A DNA stretch of 52,799 bases from contig VBFD01000112.1 of assembly GCA_005883585.1 (NCBI GenBank), forward strand, positions 1 to 52,799. The letters run 5' to 3'. Under the pieces are notes generated by a model. The model was not told the origin of the DNA. It ran no database searches and was given only the letters and a program-made list of their open reading frames with translations. Positions 1 to 8,099 of the stretch are shown piece by piece. The first letter of the stretch is position 1, and every line of letters starts with the position of its first letter. Source of the DNA: UBA10449 sp005883585 (GTDB lineage: Bacteria; Chloroflexota; Dormibacteria; Dormibacterales; Dormibacteraceae). The translations under genes and the position numbers were made by a program.

Positions 1-298
1 GCGCGTCGTTCTCCTCTCCGCCGCGGCCCAGCAGCAGGATGTTGACCTGCTGGCCATGCTTCAGCTTGTACGCGATGGTGCCGGGCGAAGGCTCGACGGC
101 CTGCACGACCTCGCCGATCGGATTGATGTGCCGCCCGGTCGTGGCCGAGACAAAGTCGTCCAGGCGCTTGTAGGTGAGGGTCGCGGTCACGATCACGACC
201 AGGAGCACCAACGCGCCAACGACCGCCGGTACCGACCGGGTCAGGCGGTAGGAGACGTGGTAGCGGGATCGCCTGGCCCTAGGCCTGGCCCTCTGCAT
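1..298 (-). CDS. LytR-CpsA-Psr (LCP) family protein, N-terminal part
   Basis: The gene begins here and runs off the left edge, so only about 99 residues are visible. It opens with an Arg-rich cytoplasmic stretch, then one hydrophobic segment (about residues 25-42), then an extracytoplasmic part ending in VNILLLGRGGEEND. That ending matches the first conserved strand of LCP enzymes, which attach glycopolymers to peptidoglycan at the outer face of the membrane. The start is ATG at 298; a GTG two codons upstream (304) is equally possible. The catalytic Arg residues lie outside the window, so the family call rests on the strand motif and topology alone. Confidence 0.6.
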   Translation of the reverse strand, partial: MQRARPRARRSRYHVSYRLTRSVPAVVGALVLLVVIVTATLTYKRLDDFVSATTGRHINPIGEVVQAVEPSPGTIAYKLKHGQQVNILLLGRGGEENDA

Positions 299-355
299 GC
301 GCACGGGGATTCTACCCTGCAAGACCCTTTTGGAACGCCGGCCGAGGTGGCTGGG

Positions 356-865
356 TTACGTCGTGGTCGTGTGGTTGGACGAGAGAACGAACACCAGGAT
401 CCAGGCCACGCTGCCGAAAAAGGCCACCACGCCCAGGATCAAACCAGCTAGCGCAATGCCTCCGCCGCCCAGCGTGCCGCCGCTCGATGCAATGCGCTGC
501 CGGGAGATGAAGCCCATGATCGCGGCCGCGGGACCGAGGACGATCCCCAGGCAGATGAAGAAGCAGACGATGCCGACGATGCCGCAGATCAGCGAGCCGA
601 TCGCCAGCCCATCGGTGCGAGTTCCGGCATACGCCATGGCGCCCGGCGTGTATCCCATCGGCGCCGGCGGTACGTAGCCGCCGGGCACATAACCGCCGCC
701 CGGGGGCGGAGGCGGCGGAATGAAACCTCCACCCGGCGGGGGTGGCGGAGGAGGTGGCGGCGGCGGGGTGAACCCACCCCCGGGCGGTCCCGGTGGTGGT
801 GGCGGGGGCGGAGGCGGTGTGGGAGTGCTGCCACCCGGTGGGGGCGGCGGCGGCAAGTCCGACAT
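356..865 (-). CDS. Proline-rich DUF4190-type membrane protein
   Basis: 169 residues. Residues 1-85 are low-complexity Pro/Gly (runs of 6-10 prolines, encoded by the C/G-rich tract at 720-860). Two hydrophobic segments follow (about 98-125 and 137-165), separated by a polar loop with SSGGTLGGGG, the usual layout of DUF4190 proteins. A good ribosome site (AGGAGG) lies about 10 bases before the ATG. It is the last gene of a minus-strand group with the DUF4013 protein (13 bases upstream) and a second DUF4190 protein. The proline-rich tail presumably faces the cytoplasm. Function unknown. Confidence 0.7.
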   Translation of the reverse strand: MSDLPPPPPPGGSTPTPPPPPPPPPGPPGGGFTPPPPPPPPPPPGGGFIPPPPPPGGGYVPGGYVPPAPMGYTPGAMAYAGTRTDGLAIGSLICGIVGIVCFFICLGIVLGPAAAIMGFISRQRIASSGGTLGGGGIALAGLILGVVAFFGSVAWILVFVLSSNHTTTT

Positions 866-877
866 CTACGCGTCCTC

Positions 878-1537
878 CTATTCCGATTGCCGGCCGGTGG
901 TGCCGATCTCGAAGCTGCGAATGATCCACGCCTGCATCGCCAGCGCGTAGGGGGCCGTAAAAATCACTCCGATTCCGCACGCAATCGCGCCAATCGAGCT
1001 GACGAAGCTTGCGGCGATCAGCATAAGGCCGGCGATCAGAGTGTTGATCGGATTCGCGCGACTTCGCCTGACGACAGCGCCGATGCGCAATCCGGCCGCG
1101 ATTCCACCCGCGTCGGTGGCGAGGATCGCTGCCGGCAGCAGGAATGTGTAGACGAGGCTGCCTAGCGCAACGACGCCGAGTGCGGCCAGATTGAGAAGGA
1201 TGGCCAGCGCGATCAGTCCCGGATTGCCGGCGCCGTGGCTCTGGTTGACCGCGATCAGGATCCCGGGTACGTAGAAGATCAACCCCAGCGCGACGACCAC
1301 CAGGGCGTAGATCAGCTCCACGACGAACACGCGCGCGCCTCGTCCGATGTGCGTGAAGTTGCCGGCCGCGAGCCGCTCGTCACCCGACCGGAGGCGATCC
1401 AGTGAGGCGAGCATCCACCCGATGCCGTTGATCCAGCCGATGATCGGGATCAGCGCGATGAGCCCGATGATGACGAGCTTCAAGGCCCACCCCGTATCGC
1501 GGACAGGCCAGACGAAGGCCTCGGTGATGCGCTCCAA
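878..1537 (-). CDS. DUF4013 family membrane protein
   Basis: 219 residues with about five hydrophobic segments (near 20-45, 70-92, 105-135, 160-182, 188-205) and the amphipathic inserts seen in DUF4013 proteins, including a loop with SLDRLRSGDERLAAG. It is an integral membrane protein of unknown function. The start is TTG at 1537, three bases after the TAG of the upstream DUF4190 gene. It is sandwiched between two DUF4190-type genes, so the three probably form one operon and may work in the same membrane process. Confidence 0.6.
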   Translation of the reverse strand: MERITEAFVWPVRDTGWALKLVIIGLIALIPIIGWINGIGWMLASLDRLRSGDERLAAGNFTHIGRGARVFVVELIYALVVVALGLIFYVPGILIAVNQSHGAGNPGLIALAILLNLAALGVVALGSLVYTFLLPAAILATDAGGIAAGLRIGAVVRRSRANPINTLIAGLMLIAASFVSSIGAIACGIGVIFTAPYALAMQAWIIRSFEIGTTGRQSE

Positions 1538-1540
1538 TGC

Positions 1541-1915
1541 CTAGCCCGTTGGCGTGGAGATCGCGACGAGAAACAGGACGAGCCAGATCAGGGTGATCAC
1601 GGCGCCGGCCGCTGTGGCGACGATGCCGAGGATCCAGGCGGTCATGGCCAGGCTGCGACCACCGAGCGTTCCACCGGATGCGTCGATCCGCCGGTTTGCG
1701 GACTTGCCCATGAAATACGCGATCGGACCGCACACCAGGCCCGGGACGCCGAGCGGCAGACCGAGGATCAATCCGAAGATCGCTACCACCAGCGCCACCA
1801 CCGCGCGGCCGTCGGTTGACTGCGCCCTGCCGTAAGCAGGTGGCGGGTAAGACGGGGGTGGGTGATAAGGGGCTGTGGGCGATGCCGGCGATTGAGTCGG
1901 GTTCGGAAGACTCAC
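1541..1915 (-). CDS. Second DUF4190-type membrane protein
   Basis: 124 residues: a Pro-rich N-terminus (about 1-35), two hydrophobic segments (about 44-68 and 88-118), and the loop RRIDASGGTLGG, which closely matches the loop of the DUF4190 protein at 356-865. I chose GTG at 1915 because it overlaps the TGA of the acyl-CoA dehydrogenase by four bases (GTGA), the coupling style seen across this window. The long upstream extension of the same frame is a shadow of the dehydrogenase. The two DUF4190 genes look like paralogues. Function unknown. Confidence 0.6.
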   Translation of the reverse strand: MSLPNPTQSPASPTAPYHPPPSYPPPAYGRAQSTDGRAVVALVVAIFGLILGLPLGVPGLVCGPIAYFMGKSANRRIDASGGTLGGRSLAMTAWILGIVATAAGAVITLIWLVLFLVAISTPTG

Positions 1916-3051
1916 TTCAGCAATGACCGAGCGATGACGACGCGCTGGATCTGGTTGGTTCCCTCGTAAATCTGCGTGATCTTGGCGTCTCGCATCATCC
2001 GCTCGACCGGGTAGTCGGAGATGTACCCATAGCCGCCGAGGATCTGCACGCAGTCGGTCGTCACCTTCATAGCCATGTCCGACGCGAAGAGCTTCGCCAT
2101 CGACGCCACCTTGGTGAGATCCGATGCTTTCGCATCCACCTTGGTCGCGGCTAGATACACGAGATGCCGCGCCGCCTCTATCTGCGTGGCCATGTCCGCG
2201 AACATGAACTGAATCCCCTGGAAGCTCGAGATCGGCTGGCCGAACTGCTTTCGCTCGCGTGCGTAAGCCAGCGCGTAGTCGAATGCGCCTTCGGCGATTC
2301 CGAGGGCCTGGGCGCCGATTCCCGGCCGCGAGCGGTCCAGAACGGCGAGCGCGATTTTGAACCCCGCCCCCTCTTCCCCGAGCCGGTTGGCAGCCGGGAC
2401 CTTGACATCGTCGAACACGAGCTGCGCAGTCGGCGAGCCGCGAATACCGAGCTTGTGCTCGAGCTTCGGTGCCTGCCACGGGCTGGTGTCACGCTCGAGC
2501 ACGAACGCGGAGATGCCTCGGTGGTCGGCTTCCGGATCGGTCTGAGCAAAGACGACCAGCGTCCCGGCGATGCTTCCGCCGGTGATGAACTGCTTGGTCC
2601 CATTGATCACGTACTCATCGCCGTAGCGCTTCGCGCGCGTCTTCATCGCCGCAGCGTCGGAGCCGCTGCCGGTCTCGGACAGCGCGTACGCCGCGACGCT
2701 ATCGCCTGACGCCAATGGCGGGCACAAACGCTTCTTCTGCTCCTCCGAGCCCGCCACCAAAATCGGGTACGAACCGAGCGCCTGGACGGCAAGGATCAGA
2801 GATGAGGTCGCGCACGCCTTGGCGATCTCCTCGATGCCCATGCAGATCGTGACGCTGGAGCCGGAGATCCCGCCGTACTCCTCGGGGAACGGGATGCCCA
2901 GGATGCCGTTCTCGGCGAAGAGCCTTTCGATGTCTTTCGGGTATTCGGCCTTCTCATCGATCTCGGCCGCGCGCGGAGCAACCCGGTCCTGAACGAGCTC
3001 GCGAATCGTGTCCCGGATCGCGACCTGCTCTTTGGAGAGATCGAAGTCCAC
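1912..3051 (-). CDS. Acyl-CoA dehydrogenase
   Basis: 379 residues, full family length. FAD-dependent oxidation of acyl-CoA to 2-enoyl-CoA, passing electrons to ETF. Seen in order: N-terminal helical domain (1-120), beta domain with AYALSETGSGSDAAAM (about 130-145) and FITGGSIAGT, and the C-terminal helical domain ending in QIYEGTNQIQR. Glu363 in that motif is the expected catalytic base of the short/branched-chain group. GTG start at 3051, five bases after the stop of a second dehydrogenase, so the pair is co-transcribed. Exact chain-length preference cannot be read from the sequence. Confidence 0.93.
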   Translation of the reverse strand: MDFDLSKEQVAIRDTIRELVQDRVAPRAAEIDEKAEYPKDIERLFAENGILGIPFPEEYGGISGSSVTICMGIEEIAKACATSSLILAVQALGSYPILVAGSEEQKKRLCPPLASGDSVAAYALSETGSGSDAAAMKTRAKRYGDEYVINGTKQFITGGSIAGTLVVFAQTDPEADHRGISAFVLERDTSPWQAPKLEHKLGIRGSPTAQLVFDDVKVPAANRLGEEGAGFKIALAVLDRSRPGIGAQALGIAEGAFDYALAYARERKQFGQPISSFQGIQFMFADMATQIEAARHLVYLAATKVDAKASDLTKVASMAKLFASDMAMKVTTDCVQILGGYGYISDYPVERMMRDAKITQIYEGTNQIQRVVIARSLLK

Positions 3052-3056
3052 GCGGC

Positions 3057-4175
3057 CTATTGGAGCACTTCTCGGGCGATCACGATTCGTTGGACCTGGT
3101 TGGATCCCTCGTAGATCTGGAGCGCCTTCGCATCGCGCACGTGACGCTCGAACGGGCTGCCCGAGAACGTGCCCTCCTCTCCGGCCAGCTGGAGGGCGTC
3201 AAGCGTCACCTGCATCGTCGTGTCGGTGCAGTGGAGCTTGGCCATCGAGGCCTGGCGTGTGAAAGGTCGACCGGCGCTGCACAGCCAGGCTGCGTTGTAA
3301 GCGAGCAAGCGGGCGGATGCGAGCCGGGTGGCCATGTCGGCGAGGGTGAAATCGTCACCCTGTTCCCGGGCGCGTCCTTTCATCAGGCTCGCGGCCTCGT
3401 CGACCGCGGCCTGCCCGATCCCCAGCGCCTGTCCTGAGATGCCGATCCGGCCCGAATCGAGGGCGCGCATCGCGACCGTGAAGCCCTGGCCCTCGGCCGC
3501 GAGCCGGTTGGCGACCGGCACCACCACGTCTTCGAGCACGAGCTCGCCGGTCGGCGATCCGTTCAGGCCCATCTTCTTGAACACCTGGCCGACGCGCACG
3601 CCCGGCGAGTCGGCGGGGACCAGGAACGCGCTCACCCCCGCCGCGCGCTCGTCGGGCCCGGTGCGCGCAAACACGATGTAGACGCCGGCATGCCCAACGT
3701 TCGTGATGAAGATCTTGGTGCCGTTGAGGACGTACCCGTCGCCGTTGCGGCGAGCGCTTGTCTTCAGCGACGCCGCATCCGACCCCGAAGCCGGCTCGGT
3801 GAGCGCGAAAGCTCCCAGCAGCTCGCCTGACGCAAGTCGCGGCAGCCATCGCCGTTTCTGTTCATCGGTGCCGAACAACAGGATCGGCTCACTGCCCACG
3901 CTGGTGTGTACGTCGACGATCACTGAGGTCGAGGCGCAGGCGCGGGCGAGCTCGTCGATGCAGAGCGTGAAGGCGAGCGCGTCCAGCCCCAACCCTCCGT
4001 ACTCGCGAGGGATCAGAACCCCCAGCAAGCCCGCCTCCGCGGCGGCATTGACCGCCTCTATTGGAAACCTGTGGTCGCGATCGACCTCAGCCGCAAGCGG
4101 CAGCGCCACCGCTTGCGCCAGCTCGCGCACGCAGTCGCGGAAGCTCGCGTGCTCGGGTGGCAGTTCCAGGTCCAT
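3057..4175 (-). CDS. Acyl-CoA dehydrogenase (second copy)
   Basis: 372 residues from ATG 4175; a TTG four codons upstream (4187) is an alternative. All three acyl-CoA dehydrogenase domains are present: the helical N-terminus with the GLLGVLIPREYGG turn, the beta domain with GAFALTEPASGSDAASL, and a C-terminal helical domain ending LQIYEGSNQVQR, with Glu356 as likely catalytic base. It differs substantially from its downstream neighbour, so it probably has a different acyl substrate rather than being a recent duplicate. It is first in the minus-strand group and divergent from the gene at 4208, with only about 30 bases between starts. Confidence 0.92.
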   Translation of the reverse strand: MDLELPPEHASFRDCVRELAQAVALPLAAEVDRDHRFPIEAVNAAAEAGLLGVLIPREYGGLGLDALAFTLCIDELARACASTSVIVDVHTSVGSEPILLFGTDEQKRRWLPRLASGELLGAFALTEPASGSDAASLKTSARRNGDGYVLNGTKIFITNVGHAGVYIVFARTGPDERAAGVSAFLVPADSPGVRVGQVFKKMGLNGSPTGELVLEDVVVPVANRLAAEGQGFTVAMRALDSGRIGISGQALGIGQAAVDEAASLMKGRAREQGDDFTLADMATRLASARLLAYNAAWLCSAGRPFTRQASMAKLHCTDTTMQVTLDALQLAGEEGTFSGSPFERHVRDAKALQIYEGSNQVQRIVIAREVLQ

Positions 4176-4188
4176 TCGGGGCGCCAAT

Positions 4189-4194
4189 TACAAT
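4189..4194 (+). promoter_or_regulatory. Possible -10 box in the 4175/4208 divergent gap
   Basis: TACAAT, the only AT-rich word in the short gap between the divergent starts, lies 13 bases before the ATG at 4208 and would give an almost leaderless transcript. I see no convincing -35 box at the right spacing. The reverse strand reads ATTGTA and could serve the dehydrogenase operon. Confidence 0.3.
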
Positions 4195-4207
4195 ATGCGG
4201 TTGCGGT

Positions 4208-4630
4208 ATGGAAGCAGGACCCAGATACCTCGAAGGCACGACAGTCGGCAGTGGTCGCGACATCATCGGGGTGCGCAGGGACCGGATCGCCGACATCATC
4301 GGCACGGGGCGCGAGATCATCGCCCGCGCCAAGTCGGAGAAGCTGCTTCCGGACACCATCACGGGGGCCACCGCGGCACTGCTCGTGACGATCGCAGGCT
4401 ATGGCGAACCTCTGTCCGAAGGACAGTGGCGGGAGCTGGCGGGCGTGGTCGGCGGGATCATGCGCGACAGCACATATGCGGACTTGGCCCGGCTCAGGAC
4501 GTTGATCTCACAGGAGCAGTTCTTGAACGTCGCGCGCAACCAGGGCTACGGTCGCTTCATCCGCCGTCTCGACGACGGTCGATGGGTGTGTGAGCTCTCC
4601 CCCAAGCTTGAAGACCTTCCCGACGAGTAA
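4208..4630 (+). CDS. Hypothetical protein
   Basis: 140 residues, no recognisable domain and no signal peptide or membrane segment. The middle is helical in character (DRIADIIGTGREIIARAKSE), followed by LSEGQWRELAGVVGGIM and a basic region QGYGRFIRRLDDGRW. The acidic end is LEDLPDE. Start ATG 4208 just after a possible promoter. The next gene starts inside its last 41 bases in another frame, so translation of the two is probably linked. I cannot assign a function. Confidence 0.6.
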   Translation: MEAGPRYLEGTTVGSGRDIIGVRRDRIADIIGTGREIIARAKSEKLLPDTITGATAALLVTIAGYGEPLSEGQWRELAGVVGGIMRDSTYADLARLRTLISQEQFLNVARNQGYGRFIRRLDDGRWVCELSPKLEDLPDE

Positions 4631-5831
4631 AGCCCTCGGGTCGCTGGTGCGATCTCGGGCCGTTCGTATCGCTTCAGCCACAGTCTTCGTGCTGGCCATC
4701 GTCAGCCCGGCCGCGGTCGTCTTCGCGGTGGTGTGGACCGCTCCCCCGGTGAGCACGCCCCCGGTCGCACCCGTAACCGAACCGGCTCGCCTCCTGCCGG
4801 CTCCCGACGTCCAGCAGGTGGCACTTCCAGTCGGTCCTCTCAACGTTTACGCGAACACCCTTTCAGGCGTCGTCCCCTGTCCCCTGTGCGAGCTTCCGCC
4901 TCGCGTTTACGTTCCGAACAGCACCGCGGGCACCGTGGACGTGATCGACCCGCTGACGTTCCAGGTCATCGACCACTACACGGTGGGATTCATTCCCCAT
5001 CACATCGCGCCCGCGTGGGACATGAGCGCCCTCTATGTCGACAACGAGGGGTCGAGCAACCTCACCGTGATCGACATCCATACCGGCCGCCCGAACGGCC
5101 AGAGGATCAACATCCCGTTTCCGTACAACCTCTACTTCACGCCTGACGGCAGCAAGGCGATCGATGTCGTGGAGCGCCTGCAGCGCGTCGAGTTCCGCGA
5201 TCCGCACAACGGATGGAGCCTTCTCGGCTCGGTCGCCATTCCATGGCCGGGCGCCGATCACCTGGACTTCAGCGCCGACGGCAGCTACCTGATGATCTCG
5301 ACCGAGTATTCCGGCGTCGTCGCCAGGGTCGACACGGTGAACATGAGACTCGACGGGTTCGTCCACGTCGGCGGCCTCCCGATCGACGTGAAGCTCTCAC
5401 CAGACGGGACGGTGTTCTACGTGACCAATCAAGGTCGCATGGGAGTGTCGGTCGTAGATCCGGTGGCCATGAAGGAGATCCAGTTCATTCCCACGGGCCG
5501 CGGCGCGCATGGGCTGCAGGTATCACGCGATACCAAATCGCTGTATGTGTCCAACCGGCTCGAGGGCTCGATCTCGGTGATCGATTTCGCCACGCGGCAG
5601 GTCGTCGCCAAATGGCAGATCCCTGGGGGAGGCAGCCCGGACATGCTGCAGCTCAACCCCGACGGCACCCAGCTCTGGGCGTCGGGCCGCTACCACGCCA
5701 CCGTCTACGTGATCAGCACGGTCACCGGAGAGCTGCTGGCGCGGATCCGGGTCGGGTCAGAGGACCACGGCCTCACCTACTTCCCGAACGTCGGCCTGCA
5801 CAGCCTGGGCCACAACGGCGTCTATAGATAG
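4590..5831 (+). CDS. YVTN-type beta-propeller repeat protein
   Basis: 413 residues. A basic N-terminus is followed by one hydrophobic segment (about residues 27-50), a signal anchor or signal peptide, then a Pro-rich linker. The rest consists of about seven propeller blades with the recurring patterns RVYVPNSTAGTVDVID, ALYVDNEGSSNLTVID, VFYVTNQGRMGVSVVD and SLYVSNRLEGSISVID. Such proteins act outside the membrane as binding or scaffold modules; the ligand is unknown. The GTG at 4590 overlaps the previous gene by 41 bases; GTG 4647 is an alternative that still keeps the hydrophobic segment. CPLC after the linker could form a disulphide. Confidence 0.75.
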   Translation: MSSPPSLKTFPTSKALGSLVRSRAVRIASATVFVLAIVSPAAVVFAVVWTAPPVSTPPVAPVTEPARLLPAPDVQQVALPVGPLNVYANTLSGVVPCPLCELPPRVYVPNSTAGTVDVIDPLTFQVIDHYTVGFIPHHIAPAWDMSALYVDNEGSSNLTVIDIHTGRPNGQRINIPFPYNLYFTPDGSKAIDVVERLQRVEFRDPHNGWSLLGSVAIPWPGADHLDFSADGSYLMISTEYSGVVARVDTVNMRLDGFVHVGGLPIDVKLSPDGTVFYVTNQGRMGVSVVDPVAMKEIQFIPTGRGAHGLQVSRDTKSLYVSNRLEGSISVIDFATRQVVAKWQIPGGGSPDMLQLNPDGTQLWASGRYHATVYVISTVTGELLARIRVGSEDHGLTYFPNVGLHSLGHNGVYR

Positions 5832-5834
5832 AAA

Positions 5835-5942
5835 TCGCGGGGGGGACAGATGTCCCCCGCCGCGGAACCCACCCCTCTCCTCGGCCACGCTGGGAGGCGC
5901 TTTGGCAGCGATTGGGGGACGGCCGGAGTAAATCCGGCCTTA
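5835..5942 (+). repeat. Intergenic hairpin repeat, copy A
   Basis: One of three related elements in this window. It starts a few bases after the beta-propeller stop codon with a strong G/C hairpin (about 5837-5863, loop near GA at 5849), continues through a core with CTCCT (5877-5881), CCACG and GGGAGGCG (5892-5899), and ends in the stem GGCCGG/CCGGCC (5921-5926 and 5934-5939, loop AGTAAAT). It fills almost the whole gap before the thioesterase gene. There is no T-run, so it is not an ordinary rho-independent terminator. Function unknown. Confidence 0.65.
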
Positions 5943-5957
5943 AGCTCCACTGAAATC

Positions 5958-7049
5958 TTGACCAACGAATTAGGCACGGAGGTCCGGGTCTGGGAGGAAC
6001 CGGTACGCGGTTCCTTCGGAGACCCGTCAGCCCTTCGACTTCCAGGCATCGAGCGCATGCGGCTGTCGACCCGGGGCCAGGGCCTGCCGCCGCCCATTCA
6101 TCACCTCACCGGCCTGGCGCCTGTCGAGGCCGGGTTCGGCAGCTCGACGTTCCGCATGCCGGTGACGCCGTGGCTGCAGACCACGGTGCCAGGAGTGATC
6201 GTCGGCGGCGTCATCGCATTCCTGGCCGACGGGCCGCTGGGCACGGCGATCGTGACCATGCTTCCGCCTCTCGCGTACATGACCACGTCCGACATCTCGC
6301 TCAGCTTTCTGCAGCCAGGAACCATGGAAAGCGGGACGCTCGTCGGGCGGGCGCGCCTCATCCACGGCGGTCGCTCCGTGGCGCTGTCCGAGGTCACGAT
6401 CGAGGACAGCCTCGGCCGCCACCTGGCGCATGGCACGTCACGCGGCTTCCTGCTCACAGCGCCTGGTGCTCCTTCGGAGCCCATGGACGTAGGACCCCGA
6501 CCCGAGTACGCGACGCCCGATCCCTATTTGCGTCCAGTGGCCGGTGCGCCCGTGTCGCAGGAGGACTGGAACCGGATGACCGGCCTGGAGGTCCTTCGGT
6601 TGTGCATCGACGACAGGACCTACGCGCCACCGATTTATCACCTGACCGGACTGCGCCCGACGCAGGCGGAGGAAGGCACCTGCACCTTTGTGATGCCGGC
6701 CAGCCCGTGGCTCGCATCGCCGGCTCCGGTGCTCTACGGGGGTGCAATCGCCATGCTGGCGGATGCGGCTCTGTCATGTGCGGTGATGACGATCAACCCC
6801 GCGGGAAGCTCGTTCGCGCCGCTCGACTTGAAGGTCAACTACCTGCGCCCGGTGCTCCCGGATGGAGGCCTCATGACCGCGCGAGCAACCCTTGCCCACC
6901 GCGGGCGCTCGATGGCGGTCGCGACCGCCGAGCTCACCAATGAAGATGGCAAACGAATCGCTCTGGCCAGCTCCAGCGTGATGCTTCTACCCGGACGGCC
7001 CTGGAGCGACCTCGCCGACGCGACCGAGCGGGTAGTCCCTGAGCCCTAG
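5958..7049 (+). CDS. Double-hotdog acyl-CoA thioesterase-like protein
   Basis: 363 residues with two PaaI-type hotdog domains in tandem. Each begins with PPI(H/Y)HLTGL and continues through VPGVIVGGVIAFLADGPL or APVLYGGAIAMLADAAL to a GRS(V/M)A strand. Hotdog thioesterases hydrolyse acyl-CoA to free acid and CoA, normally as dimers; a tandem protein can form the dimer unit within one chain. The frame is open back to 5850, but that part lies inside repeat copy A, so I chose TTG 5958 just after it. ATG 6058 would lose part of the first helix. Ends 4 bases into the converging dehydrogenase remnant. Confidence 0.72.
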   Translation: MTNELGTEVRVWEEPVRGSFGDPSALRLPGIERMRLSTRGQGLPPPIHHLTGLAPVEAGFGSSTFRMPVTPWLQTTVPGVIVGGVIAFLADGPLGTAIVTMLPPLAYMTTSDISLSFLQPGTMESGTLVGRARLIHGGRSVALSEVTIEDSLGRHLAHGTSRGFLLTAPGAPSEPMDVGPRPEYATPDPYLRPVAGAPVSQEDWNRMTGLEVLRLCIDDRTYAPPIYHLTGLRPTQAEEGTCTFVMPASPWLASPAPVLYGGAIAMLADAALSCAVMTINPAGSSFAPLDLKVNYLRPVLPDGGLMTARATLAHRGRSMAVATAELTNEDGKRIALASSSVMLLPGRPWSDLADATERVVPEP

Positions 7050-8073
7050 AGGCCGAGGAGGCGCGCGATCAGCATGCGCTGCACCTCTGAGGTGCCCTCG
7101 CCGATCTCGTTGACCTTGACGTCCCGCCAGTAGCGCGCGACCGGGTAGTCCTCCATGAAGCCATAGCCCCCATGGATCTGCACCGCCTGGTCGGCGGCGC
7201 GCTTCGACGCCTCCGACGCGTAGAGCTTGCACATCGCCGCAAGCATGCGCACCTCATCTGAGGTCTTTGCGCCACCATGCGTAAAGGCGACAGCGGCCCG
7301 ATACACCATCGTCCGCGCGAGCTCGGTCTCCATGGCCATGTCGGCGAGCTTGAACTGGATTGCTTGGTGCTTCGAGATCGGGACCCCGAACGTGCGGCGC
7401 TCCTTCGCATAAGCGAGCGATGCATCCAGGCATGCCTGCGCAAGGCCCACGGAAAGAGCGGCGATCGCTATGCGTCCGCCCATGAGCGTGTTGAGGAACT
7501 GCCGGTACCCGCCGCCGCGCTCGCCGAGCAGGTTTTCCTCGGGGACCTCGCAGTTCTCGAAGCTCAACGGGTGCGTGTCGGACGAATGCCAGCCGAGCTT
7601 TCGATATGACTCCAGCACGTGGTAGCCGCCCAGTGCCCATCGCGCTGCTCGGCTCGCGTCTTCGTCGCGCCGGCGTCCGATCCCGCCTCGGGCTCGGTGA
7701 GTCCGAAAGACCACAGCTTCTTACCCGCGAGCAAGTCCGGCAGCCACCTTTGCTTCTGCTCGGACGTCCCGAAGTCATGAATGGGCGCGGCGCCGAGACA
7801 CACCGCTGCCTCGAGCGTGATGCCAACACCCGCGTCTGCTCGCGAGATCTCCTCGATGGCCAGGCACAGCGACAAGAAGTCCGCGCCCGCGCCGCCGTAC
7901 TCCTCGGAGAAGGGCAGGCCGAACAGCCCCAGCTCGCCCATGCGGCGGACGATGTCGTAGCCGAACTGGTGGTTGCGATCGAGCTCCTCAGCTGCGGGGG
8001 CAACCACCTCTTTTGCGAAATCGCGACACAGCTCGCGCACCGCGCGCTGCTCCGCGGTCAGGTCGAAATCCAC
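7046..8073 (-). pseudogene. Acyl-CoA dehydrogenase, frameshifted with internal deletion
   Basis: The N-terminal half (GTG 8073, VDFDLTAEQRAVRE to about DGHW, near 7640) and the C-terminal half (from GGYHVLESYRKLGW to the stop at 7046) are in different frames. Compared with the intact dehydrogenases nearby, roughly 40 residues of the beta domain between the DG-W strand and the GYHV strand are missing. The remainder is well preserved, including GLTEPEAGSDAG and EIGEGTSEVQR with its likely catalytic Glu. The total of 1028 bases is about 110 short of normal. Either a recent pseudogene or an assembly error. Confidence 0.8.
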
Positions 8074-8099
8074 ACCGCGACTTAGTATCCCGTACGCGA

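Noticed and set aside
720..865. G/C homopolymer-rich tract, possible simple repeat or phase-variable element
   Set aside because: It is explained by runs of proline codons (varied CCN usage) in the DUF4190-type protein; no exact repeat unit.
1916..2479. Upstream extension of the DUF4190 gene at 1541
   Set aside because: Shadow frame of the acyl-CoA dehydrogenase; the GTGA overlap at 1915 gives a family-length protein.
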